From Bacteroidota bacterium (GTDB lineage: Bacteria; Bacteroidota; Bacteroidia; Chitinophagales; Chitinophagaceae), in NCBI GenBank assembly GCA_023391015.1, contig JAEWBT010000093.1, forward strand, positions 1 to 8,928: 8,928 nucleotides of DNA. The letters run 5' to 3'. The position numbers were made by a program, and so were the translations under genes. Below are positions 1 to 5,832 of this stretch, piece after piece (positions within the stretch are counted from its first letter, which is position 1; every line of letters begins with the position of its first letter). Below the pieces are notes generated by a model. That model saw nothing but the letters and a program-made list of their open reading frames with translations. It had not been told where the DNA came from and searched no databases.

Positions 1-1520
1 AAAGCCACAACGCGGCGCTGGGACTGGATTACAACCTGTCGGCGAAAACGACCGTGGGCCTGAACGGCAATCTGGATATTTTCGGCTACCCGGTGGAAGG
101 CCGGAACTTTTCCCGCGTGCTGGGCGCCGACCGCGAAGTGGTGTCTTACTTTTCTACCCGAAACAACTCCGAAACTAAAAATCAGAATGCCTCGCTGAAC
201 CTCAACCTGCGCCACAATTTTGACAGCGCCGGTCGGCAGTTGAGCGTGGATGCCGACTACGGCGTGTTTGCCTCGGGCCGCGACCAGCTTTTTACAACCC
301 GCTACCTGGCGACCAGTGGTGCGGAGTATTTGCCTGCTTATCTTCTTTCCGGAAATCAGGATGGTCAAACGGCCATTTACACCCTCAAAGCCGATTACAC
401 CCACCCGCTGCAAAACGGGTTGCGGCTGGAAGCGGGCGTGAAAAGCAGCTACGTGAAGCAGGATAACAAGGTGGCATTTTACGACCAAAGCACCGGCACG
501 CCGCACTACGACAGCGGCAAAAGCAACCATTTTATTTACACCGAAAACATCAACGCGGCGTACCTGAACGGCGCTAAAGACTGGGAAAAGTGGAGCGCCC
601 AAGTGGGACTTCGGGTAGAGCAAACAAGGGCGGAAGGATTGCAGGAAGTGAATAATGAGCGCTTTGACCGGAATTATGCGCAGCTGTTTCCGTCGTTTGC
701 GGTGCAGCGTCATTTGAGTGAAACCCACGACCTTGGTTTGTCGCTCAGCCGCCGGATTACGCGGCCCAATTACCAGCAGCTCAATCCGTTTAAATACTAT
801 TTAGACCCCAGCACCTACGCCACCGGCTACCCGTTTTTGCAGCCCGAACTTACCTACAACGTAGAGCTTTCGCATACTTTCAAACAACGCTTTGTAACCA
901 CGCTTTCCTACAGCTACCTCACCGCCCCGATTACCGAGGTCATCCAGCCGAGCGACGACCCAACGCAAAAGCGCGTAACCGTGCAAACCACGAAAAATCT
1001 GGATTATCAAAACTTCGTCAGCCTTTCCGGATCGTATCCGTTTAAGATTGCGAAATGGTGGACCAACATCACGAATCTGAACCTGTATTACAGCCAGTTT
1101 TCCGGAAATATTGCCCAATCGCCGCTGGATTTGGGCCGCGTTACGCTGAACGTTTATACCAACAACACCTTTACGCTGGGCAACGACTGGAGCGCCGAAC
1201 TGGGTGGGTTTTATCAGAGCAAGCAGGTGTATGGCTACATGCAGCTCAATCCTGTTTGGGCCTTGAACGCAGGCCTTCAGAAACATCTTTGGGCGAAAAA
1301 AGCCACGCTGAAATTCAGCGCGAACGATATTTTCTGGAAAAGCTATCCGTCGGCGCTTTCAGAGTATGCTTCGTACACCGAAACCTTTACGGCGCAGCGC
1401 GAAACGCGGCAGTTTACTGTATCGTTTACCTACCGTTTTGGCAAGCAGGCCAACGGGCCAATGCGCCGCCGGAGTGGGGCCGAAGACGAGAAGCGGCGGG
1501 CGGCAAGCGGAAGTGCGTAG
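1..1520 (+). CDS. Outer-membrane beta-barrel (TonB-dependent-receptor-like) protein, 5'-truncated by window edge
   Basis: The open frame enters from the left edge (codons in phase with position 3) and stops at 1518-1520, giving about 505 residues. The whole visible part looks like barrel: alternating polar/aromatic strands, long polar loops, and a final aromatic strand (FTVSFTYRFGK) suited to the outer-membrane assembly machinery. The segment RRITRPNYQQLNPFKYYLDP followed by a GYPFLQPE-type stretch is characteristic of the Bacteroidota outer-membrane beta-barrel family (OMP_b-brl_3). Family members usually start with a signal peptide, a carboxypeptidase-regulatory-like domain and a plug; these would lie outside the window. 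A short basic tail (MRRRSGAEDEKRRAASGSA) follows the last strand, a common ending in this family. The likely role is TonB-type uptake or an outer-membrane function with unknown substrate. There is no SusD-like partner downstream, so a glycan-uptake locus is not indicated. The GTG at 54 is an internal codon, not a start. Confidence 0.9.
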   Translation, partial: SHNAALGLDYNLSAKTTVGLNGNLDIFGYPVEGRNFSRVLGADREVVSYFSTRNNSETKNQNASLNLNLRHNFDSAGRQLSVDADYGVFASGRDQLFTTRYLATSGAEYLPAYLLSGNQDGQTAIYTLKADYTHPLQNGLRLEAGVKSSYVKQDNKVAFYDQSTGTPHYDSGKSNHFIYTENINAAYLNGAKDWEKWSAQVGLRVEQTRAEGLQEVNNERFDRNYAQLFPSFAVQRHLSETHDLGLSLSRRITRPNYQQLNPFKYYLDPSTYATGYPFLQPELTYNVELSHTFKQRFVTTLSYSYLTAPITEVIQPSDDPTQKRVTVQTTKNLDYQNFVSLSGSYPFKIAKWWTNITNLNLYYSQFSGNIAQSPLDLGRVTLNVYTNNTFTLGNDWSAELGGFYQSKQVYGYMQLNPVWALNAGLQKHLWAKKATLKFSANDIFWKSYPSALSEYASYTETFTAQRETRQFTVSFTYRFGKQANGPMRRRSGAEDEKRRAASGSA

Positions 1521-1545
1521 AGGGATTTTTCCGGAAATCCTCCTC

Positions 1546-1578
1546 AAACCTATAAAGTTTTTGATACCTTATAGGTTT
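1546..1578. terminator. Inverted repeat between convergent genes, probable bidirectional terminator
   Basis: AAACCTATAA at 1546-1555 and TTATAGGTTT at 1569-1578 form a perfect 10-bp stem around a 13-base loop containing a run of five T. It lies exactly between the stop of the outer-membrane protein and the stop of the convergent acetyltransferase gene. TTCCGGAA palindromes at 1529-1536 and 1580-1587 flank it and could extend the pairing. The stem is AT-rich and there is no long U-tract after it, so terminator function is inferred from position and symmetry. Confidence 0.55.
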
Positions 1579-1590
1579 CTTCCGGAATCT

Positions 1591-2139
1591 TCACAGCCCT
1601 GCCTGCCGCGCCAGCCAGTCTTCCTTCCCGATGCTGTAAATAAAGTTCAACTTCGGTGCTTCGCCATAATACGCCACTTCTGCTTCGCCGGTTTTGCGCG
1701 CGCCCAGGCGGCCAATGGCCATCTGCGAGCGAATGTTCTCCGCGCCGATATGGAAATCCACCCGCGAAACGGTTTTAAACAGAGAATCCAGCAAAAGGGC
1801 TTTGACAGAAAGATTCAGGCCCGTGCCCCAGTATTCCGTTCCATAGAAAGTATAGCCAATCAGAATGCTGTTATCCCCGGCGTTATAATCGTAGATGCGG
1901 GTGCTGCCGGCTACTTTTCCGGTCTTTTTATCTACCACTTTGAAAGCACCGCGGCTTTGCAGTGCACCGTCAAAGAAATTCCGGAAAATGTCCCTTTTCC
2001 AGCGGTCTTTGTTGGGATGCTGTACCCAGATGGCCGGGTCGGAGGCCACGGCATACAGCTCTTCGAAATTCTTTTCCTCCAAGGGGTACAGGGTCGCACG
2101 GTCGTTTTGGAGAATGGATTGGGTGTGGAGAAGTGGCAT
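1591..2139 (-). CDS. GNAT-family N-acetyltransferase, RimJ/RimL type
   Basis: The 182-residue product has the layout of the RimJ/RimL-like acetyltransferase group, which transfers acetyl from acetyl-CoA to an amine on a protein N-terminus or small molecule. Visible landmarks are an N-terminal LYPLEEKNFEELYAVASDP helix region, the strand GKVAGSTRIYDY (about 74-85), the acetyl-CoA-binding region IGYTFYGTEYWGTGLNLSVK (94-113), and IGAENIRSQMAIGRLGARKTG (131-151), the conserved late strand and helix. The length is normal for the family. The ATG at 2139 is preferred: the frame stays open to 2475, but that part overlaps and is antisense-phase noise of the glycosyltransferase, and homology begins at MPLLHTQ. 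It lies 35 bp downstream of the glycosyltransferase stop on the same strand, so co-transcription is likely. The real substrate cannot be read from the sequence; sugar-nucleotide or glycan acetylation is only a contextual guess. Confidence 0.85.
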   Translation of the reverse strand: MPLLHTQSILQNDRATLYPLEEKNFEELYAVASDPAIWVQHPNKDRWKRDIFRNFFDGALQSRGAFKVVDKKTGKVAGSTRIYDYNAGDNSILIGYTFYGTEYWGTGLNLSVKALLLDSLFKTVSRVDFHIGAENIRSQMAIGRLGARKTGEAEVAYYGEAPKLNFIYSIGKEDWLARQAGL

Positions 2140-2174
2140 ACCGTTGTGAAATCCTGCGTCGCGAGAATTGCTTT

Positions 2175-3077
2175 TTAAAACGTTTTTCCGGTTTTTTTCT
2201 GCCGTCCGTCGCGCCAGGCACGCCACAGGATGCTGTAGGTTTTCCGGATGGCAGCCCCGCCTTTGCGATGGCGCAAGGGCCAGACGGTCAGCAACTTGGC
2301 CAGATACAACCCCCAGATGAGCTGGCGCGTGCGCTTGTTGGCGTGGGGGAAATGGCGCACCACATGCTCCACCACCAGGTGGCGATTGCGGATGTAGTGA
2401 TACAAATAAAAATCGGTGTGCTCGCTGTCGGTGCTGCGCTTCACGGTGTGCATCACGGCGTCGCGCACGTAGCAAACGTTGGTGTGCAGGCTTGCTTCCC
2501 AGCCATAAATCATATCATCCATCACGATGAAAAAGCGGTCGTCGGGCAGGCCGATTTTCGCAATCACCGAGCGGTGCACGAGCATCCCCTCAAAGCTGCC
2601 CGTGTTTACAAACATGATTTCCTTGCCATTCTGGAAAGAAATATTCCCTTGCCCGGAGGCCAGCGCCGAATCAATGTTGAAAAAATTTTCGCCGTTATAA
2701 TCGGGTCCATCGGCGTATTGCTTGCGGGGATGCAGGCATTTGCTCACATGGCTCCAGCTCAGTAATTTTTCCAGGCAGTCGGGGTCCACGGTTACGTCGT
2801 CGTCCATCATCCATACCCAATCGGCACCGCGCTCCAGGGCGGCAGCCATGCCGGTCTTGAAGCCGCCTGCACCGCCCACGTTTCCCTGATGAATGACGGG
2901 AAAATCCGTTTGCGCGTCGAGCCATTCGCGGGTGCCGTCGGTGCTGTCGTTGTTCACCACAATCAATTCCAGTGGCGCGGTCTGCGCCCCGATGGAAGCA
3001 AGGGCTTTTTGCAGCAGCGCCAGGCGGTTGTAGGTGACCACCACCACTACTACTTTTTCCGGAAAATCAGAGGCCAT
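2175..3077 (-). CDS. Family 2 glycosyltransferase (GT-A fold, GlfT/rhamnosyltransferase-like)
   Basis: The 300-residue product starts with the GT2 nucleotide-sugar-binding strand VVVVVVTYNR (8-17), continues with LELIVVNNDSTDGT (36-49) and GNVGGAGGFKTGM (65-77), and then has the metal-binding DDD triad in WMMDDDVTVDP (89-99). A second acidic cluster, FFIVMDDMIYGWEA (182-195), sits where the catalytic base region of GlfT-like and rhamnosyltransferase-like enzymes occurs (typically a DD-x-E/Y-GW pattern). A basic C-terminus (about 250-300) may lie against the membrane, but no clear transmembrane segment is present, so a cytoplasmic or peripheral enzyme is expected. It probably moves a sugar from a nucleotide donor to a surface polysaccharide or glycolipid; donor and acceptor are unknown. 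The start ATG at 3077 directly precedes the GT2 strand. No Shine-Dalgarno sequence is seen upstream, as is usual in Bacteroidota. The acetyltransferase gene follows 35 bp downstream. Confidence 0.9.
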   Translation of the reverse strand: MASDFPEKVVVVVVTYNRLALLQKALASIGAQTAPLELIVVNNDSTDGTREWLDAQTDFPVIHQGNVGGAGGFKTGMAAALERGADWVWMMDDDVTVDPDCLEKLLSWSHVSKCLHPRKQYADGPDYNGENFFNIDSALASGQGNISFQNGKEIMFVNTGSFEGMLVHRSVIAKIGLPDDRFFIVMDDMIYGWEASLHTNVCYVRDAVMHTVKRSTDSEHTDFYLYHYIRNRHLVVEHVVRHFPHANKRTRQLIWGLYLAKLLTVWPLRHRKGGAAIRKTYSILWRAWRDGRQKKTGKTF

Positions 3078-3217
3078 AAAAAAGGGAAAACGTTGCGCAA
3101 AGGTGCTTTAGGAGAAGGAAATGAAAAGAAGGAAAAGACTACTTTACTGGTTTTAAGAACGGGAAACTTCTCTGACGTCTGACGCCTTATAGAGGTATTG
3201 AAATACTTTTTCCCGTT

Positions 3218-3254
3218 TTTGAAAACAGCAGGGTTTCAGGGCCGGATACCTTTG
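3218..3254 (+). promoter_or_regulatory. Candidate Bacteroidota-type promoter for the DUF2249 gene
   Basis: TACCTTTG at 3247-3254 is a full match to the Bacteroidota -7 element TAnnTTTG. A TTTG at 3218-3221 could act as the -33 element, but the spacing of 25 bp is longer than the usual 17-23. Transcription would begin about 3260, leaving a leader of roughly 20 bases before the ATG at 3281. The -7 element lies in the loop of a CAGGGC/GCCCTG hairpin followed by eight T (see separate entry), so the two readings compete. Confidence 0.5.
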
Positions 3255-3267
3255 CCCTGTTTTTTTT
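3237..3267 (+). terminator. Terminator-like hairpin with T tract, just before the DUF2249 gene
   Basis: CAGGGC (3237-3242) pairs with GCCCTG (3254-3259), with an 11-base loop, and eight T follow at 3260-3267. This is the form of an intrinsic terminator reading rightward, only 13 bases before the ATG at 3281. No gene upstream on the plus strand needs a terminator, and the candidate -7 element is inside it. It may be a leader attenuator, a guard against read-through, or chance symmetry around a promoter. Confidence 0.35.
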
Positions 3268-3280
3268 AAACATTTATACT

Positions 3281-4051
3281 ATGAACCCGGAAACTATCCA
3301 GGCAGAAATCACGCCGGCCGGCGAGCTCGACGTGCGCGTGCTGGTGCCCATTCAGCGCCACGAGCTGCTGCTCCAAATCTTTGGGGAACTGCCCGTGGAC
3401 GACAGCTTTGTGTTTATCAACGATCACGATCCCATTCCCCTCTATTACGAATTCAAATCCATTCACGGCGATGTTGTAGGGTGGGAATACCTCAACAAGG
3501 GCGGCCGTGAGTGGAAAGTAAAAGTAACCCGCACCGAAGCTTCCCAGGGGCAACTGGGAGTGGGCGTTTCGACGTTGATTGACCTGCGCCGCGTGGATCC
3601 CAAAGACTGGAAGCAGGTGGTGTTTCACCGCTATGGTATGATGGAACAAGGCACTGTAATGGAATTGATTGCCGACACGCGCCCCACAGAGATTGCCGAC
3701 ATCTTCAAAGCCAAATTTAGCGGCCGTCATCAGTGGGCCTACCGCAAAGAAGTGCCGGACGCTTATATCGTGCATATCCGCAAAGAAGACCAAAGTGGCC
3801 TGGGCGACGAAGGCTTTTCGGTTGTCAATACGTTCGACATCCGTCCGTATCCGCCTACCGAGCGCCACGAAATGTTCTACAAAGCTTTTGCCGACATCGG
3901 CCCCGGTGAGGCCTTTGAATTTATCAACGACCACGACCCTAAACCGCTGTATTACCAGATGGAAGCCGAAAGCAAGGAACCTTTTCGCTGGGAATATCTG
4001 GAGCAAGGCCCGGATGCCTGGAAGGTGAGGGTAGTGAAGGTAAAAGCGTAA
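3281..4051 (+). CDS. Protein with three tandem DUF2249-like repeats
   Basis: The 256-residue product consists of three copies of a DUF2249-type module. Repeat 1 (about 16-83) reads LDVRVLVPIQRHELLLQIF, then NDHDPIPLYYEF, then GWEYLNKG and WKVKVTR. Repeat 3 (about 184-254) has FDIRPYPPTERHEMFYKAF, INDHDPKPLYYQM, FRWEYLEQGPDAWKVRVVKV. Repeat 2 (about 98-168) is recognisable but degenerate: DLRRVDPKDWKQVVFHRY, then ADTRP where the others have NDHDP. DUF2249 proteins are small and soluble; the RH and DHDP-LYY residues are the family signature and may bind metal or ligand. Genes of this family often occur near nitrogen-oxide or hemerythrin/DUF542-type genes in other genomes, but none are present here. 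There is no signal peptide, so the product is cytoplasmic. The 264-aa open frame on the opposite strand is a shadow produced by GC-rich codon use. Confidence 0.88.
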   Translation: MNPETIQAEITPAGELDVRVLVPIQRHELLLQIFGELPVDDSFVFINDHDPIPLYYEFKSIHGDVVGWEYLNKGGREWKVKVTRTEASQGQLGVGVSTLIDLRRVDPKDWKQVVFHRYGMMEQGTVMELIADTRPTEIADIFKAKFSGRHQWAYRKEVPDAYIVHIRKEDQSGLGDEGFSVVNTFDIRPYPPTERHEMFYKAFADIGPGEAFEFINDHDPKPLYYQMEAESKEPFRWEYLEQGPDAWKVRVVKVKA

Positions 4052-4150
4052 AGAAGTCAAAAGCTCCGGCTGTTGAAAGTCGCGGCTTTATCTTTAGGAA
4101 GATGGGTTGGGCAGACATGGATTGGTTTGGAGAAGGCACCTGTACCGAAA

Positions 4151-4897
4151 TCAATCCAGAGCCGTTTCCGGCAGTTTGCAGGTAAGGCCGATTACAGGAA
4201 GGGTTTCCAAAAGCGGTTTCCAGAAATCAGCGTCCCTTGCCGCTTCGGGCGAAAGCACTAAATCGTGCCATTTGATTTCCGAAAAACCGGCCCTTCTCAA
4301 TGCCTTTTCGTGGGTGGCCTTTTCCAGATGATAGTTCACAACCTCAATATGGCTGCCGTCTTCCTGATAAAAGCGATACCTGATTTCCGCACCTTCCTGC
4401 CGGCTCTCCGCCTCGCGCGTAAATCCATAGGGGCGCAGCGTGCCCACAGGTGCCCTGTAATCCGGATTGCTATTGATGGTGATAAAACGCCCGCCCGGCT
4501 TGAGATGGCTGGCAATCACCCGTGCAAAAGCCGTTAGTTCTGCCTCGCTTTTGGCATAATTCAGCAAGTAAGAAGCCGTAATGAGGTCGAATTTTTTATC
4601 CAGCCTTAAATCCAGCACGTTCTGAACGTGATACCGGATGCCCAGCGCATGTTCCCTTTCCGCCGCCCGGGCAAGGGCAATCATTCCCGCAGAAATGTCC
4701 ACACCTTCTACCGTGGCCGCGCCTCTTAATTTGAGTTGCCGGGTATAAAAACCTTCGCCGCAGGCCAGGTCCAGAACGCTTTTGCCCCGTACATCGCCCG
4801 CCAGCTCAAAGAAGGTATAGGCTTCCACATACTTCCGCCAGGGTTGCAGTTTGGATAACTGATATTCTTTCGCGATACGGTCATACTCGGTTTTCAT
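4151..4897 (-). CDS. Class I SAM-dependent methyltransferase
   Basis: This 248-residue soluble protein has the ordered motifs of a Rossmann-fold methyltransferase. Motif I VLDLACGEGFYTRQL (41-55) binds S-adenosylmethionine, and the acidic residue after strand 2 is D67 in VEGVDIS (63-69). The motif-II-like strand FDLITASYLLNYA (103-115) and the HLKPGGRFITI strand/turn (131-141) follow. The first 35 residues (MKTEYDRIAKEYQLS...) resemble the N-terminal cap of small-molecule methyltransferases such as the UbiE/Methyltransf_25 group; the C-terminal part (about 165-225) has the mixed strand/helix add-on that usually shapes the substrate pocket. The substrate cannot be named. It converges with the DUF2249 gene (99 bp between stops) and lies 130 bp downstream of the OmdA-family gene. 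A strong TAnnTTTG promoter ends about 37 bp upstream of the ATG, so it is probably transcribed on its own. Confidence 0.9.
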   Translation of the reverse strand: MKTEYDRIAKEYQLSKLQPWRKYVEAYTFFELAGDVRGKSVLDLACGEGFYTRQLKLRGAATVEGVDISAGMIALARAAEREHALGIRYHVQNVLDLRLDKKFDLITASYLLNYAKSEAELTAFARVIASHLKPGGRFITINSNPDYRAPVGTLRPYGFTREAESRQEGAEIRYRFYQEDGSHIEVVNYHLEKATHEKALRRAGFSEIKWHDLVLSPEAARDADFWKPLLETLPVIGLTCKLPETALD

Positions 4898-4934
4898 ACG
4901 GTGTAAAGGCGGGTTAAAGCATTGTGGTTATTCT

Positions 4935-4964
4935 CAAATGTAGGTCAAAGCGCACAAGCGCAAA
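4935..4964 (-). promoter_or_regulatory. Bacteroidota-type promoter of the methyltransferase gene
   Basis: Read on the minus strand, TTTG (4964-4961) is followed after 18 bases by TACATTTG (4942-4935), matching the -33 TTTG / -7 TAnnTTTG consensus of Bacteroidota primary sigma factors in sequence and spacing. Transcription would begin near 4928, giving a leader of about 30 bases to the ATG at 4897. The -33 element lies inside a dyad (4949-4986), a possible operator. Confidence 0.75.
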
Positions 4965-4986
4965 GACTTTGCTACACGCTTGCGCG
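4949..4986. promoter_or_regulatory. Nested dyad over the -33 region: possible operator or terminator stem
   Basis: GCAAAG-A-CTTTGC at 4960-4972 is a perfect 6-bp palindrome with one central base. It is enclosed by CAAGCG (4955-4960) and CGCTTG (4977-4982), and roughly by GCGC on both sides. The -33 TTTG of the methyltransferase promoter lies within the inner palindrome, a classical position for a repressor or activator site. It also lies shortly after the stop of the OmdA-family gene (5028), so it might fold in that mRNA's 3' end, but no U-tract follows. Confidence 0.4.
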
Positions 4987-5027
4987 AGCGGGGAAGACTC
5001 TCTTGCGAGGGCGACAAAGGCGGGAAC

Positions 5028-5606
5028 TTACTTTTTATACTTGCCGTCTTTCCAGCGGTTGGTACCGGCGGCGCTGTCGGCGATGAGTTCGGCCAGGCGC
5101 TTTTGGCGGGTGGCTTCCTGTTTGGCGCTCATCACCCAGTGAATGGCCGTCTTGCGGTAGGAAGGCGCGAGGGCCTCAAAATAGCGCCAGGCGCTTTTAG
5201 ATTTCCGGAAATGGGCCTCCATTTGGGGAAGCAGTGCCACGGTTTCCTGCTCAAAAGCATAGACTTCTGACTTGGCTTCCTGTCGCGCTTCAAACGCTGC
5301 TATTCCTGCGGGTTGCATCCTGTTTTGCGCCGTCAGCAGCGCTACTTTCTGGATGTTCACGCGGCTCCAGATGCTGCCCCGCTTGCGCGGCGTAAAACGG
5401 ATTTGATAGCGCTCGGCATCAACTGCTTTGCGCACCCCGTCGATCCATCCAAAGCATAGCGCTTCATCTACCGACTCCGACCAGCTCAGGCCCATCTTCC
5501 CGCTGCCGGTTTTATAAAAGCCTACCAATACTTCGGTTTCGGTGGTGTGGTTGTGGGACAGCCAGTTCCGGAAATCGGTTGGGGAAGCGAAAAAAATGGG
5601 AGCCAT
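5028..5606 (-). CDS. YdeI/OmpD-associated (OmdA) family protein
   Basis: The 192-residue product matches the YdeI/OmpD-associated family, widespread in bacteria and often annotated as bacteriocin-protection proteins on thin evidence. The signature runs from a SPTDFRNWLSHNH helix (8-20), through VLVGFYKTGSG (27-37), to the conserved EALCFGWIDG (48-57) and then RFTPRKRGSIWSRVN (70-84). The C-terminal half (about 110-180) is helical and contains FEALAPSYRKTAIHWVMSAK, where the family has its OmdA region: the Y-R-K...W pattern, followed by basic residues. No signal peptide is present, so the protein is cytoplasmic. The length is typical. ATG at 5606 is the only plausible start. No Shine-Dalgarno or TAnnTTTG promoter is visible upstream; instead the leader contains a TTCCGGAA palindrome (5620-5627) and a short copy of the pnp 3' end (5636-5649). 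The biochemical role of this family is uncertain. Confidence 0.87.
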   Translation of the reverse strand: MAPIFFASPTDFRNWLSHNHTTETEVLVGFYKTGSGKMGLSWSESVDEALCFGWIDGVRKAVDAERYQIRFTPRKRGSIWSRVNIQKVALLTAQNRMQPAGIAAFEARQEAKSEVYAFEQETVALLPQMEAHFRKSKSAWRYFEALAPSYRKTAIHWVMSAKQEATRQKRLAELIADSAAGTNRWKDGKYKK

Positions 5607-5616
5607 AAGGGAAAGG

Positions 5617-5649
5617 ATTTTCCGGAAAAATGGCCTACAGCATCAGATC
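5617..5649 (-). repeat. Partial duplicate of the pnp 3' end and downstream palindrome (left copy)
   Basis: ATTTTCCGGAAA (about 5616-5627) and TACAGCATCAGATC (5636-5649) recur in the same order and orientation at 6812-6823 and 6834-6847, where the second block encodes the last residues (DLML-stop) of polynucleotide phosphorylase. Here, on the minus strand, the same reading gives DLML followed by TAG. A GGC after the stop block (GGCC at 5632-5635, GGGCC at 6826-6830) also matches. The two copies lie on the GC-rich flanks of the AT-rich island. Confidence 0.5.
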
Positions 5650-5697
5650 AACGGCCTCTCGAAGGCAGGAACCCTCGCCGAACGGCCAACACGATAC

Positions 5698-5827
5698 GGC
5701 TAACGTTAAAGTGTTTATGAAGTTGTGGCATTTGAAAAAGTCAGCTTCAATTAACCAGAGAAGCAAAATAGTGATTTATTGCCGAATGCTTAAGTCCAGC
5801 CACAATTTTATAAACACACTGTTGGGC
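5698..5827 (-). other. attC-like long imperfect inverted repeat downstream of the FRG gene
   Basis: The arms at 5711-5729 and 5799-5817 are 19 bases each and complementary at 17 positions; the other two are G-T wobbles on the plus strand and A-C mismatches on the minus strand. Outside them, read on the minus strand, are GCCCAAC (5827-5821), a full match to the attC inverse core RYYYAAC, and GTTAGCC (5704-5698), one base off the core GTTRRRY. The total of 130 bases falls within the known size range of attC sites. The R'' box starts 6 bases past the FRG stop, as in integron cassettes. The loop carries a further small stem, GCTTC (5744-5748)/GAAGC (5760-5764). Alternatives are a large terminator stem or a small mobile repeat. 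No integrase is in the window. Confidence 0.4.
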
Positions 5828-5832
5828 GAAGT

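Larger units (their letters stand above)
3078..3280. other. Divergent intergenic region with inverted and tandem repeats
   Basis: No gene is supported here. AACGGGAAA (3158-3166) and TTTCCCGTT (3209-3217) form a 9-bp inverted repeat enclosing a tandem pair TCTGACG-TCTGACG (3171-3184) and a small GTATT-GA-AATAC dyad (3195-3206). On the glycosyltransferase side the best promoter match is CACCTTTG (3105-3098, minus), one base off TAnnTTTG, with no convincing -33 partner. Confidence 0.4.

Noticed and set aside
801..1555. Open frames of 160-166 codons on both strands inside the outer-membrane protein gene
   Set aside because: They overlap the real barrel-coding frame, have no recognisable motifs and follow its third-position GC bias.
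2140..2475. N-terminal extension of the acetyltransferase frame to 2475
   Set aside because: It overlaps the glycosyltransferase on the same strand in another phase, its product is Arg/Ala/Pro-rich noise, and homology begins at the ATG at 2139.
3266..4060. A 264-codon open frame antisense to the DUF2249 gene
   Set aside because: It overlaps the DUF2249 frame almost completely; that frame has clear family motifs, and the antisense product has none. Long antisense frames are common in this GC-rich codon usage.
4060..4089. Terminator between the DUF2249 and methyltransferase genes
   Set aside because: AAAGC...GCTTT gives a short stem with an internal mismatch and no T-run; too weak to list although its position between convergent genes is suitable.
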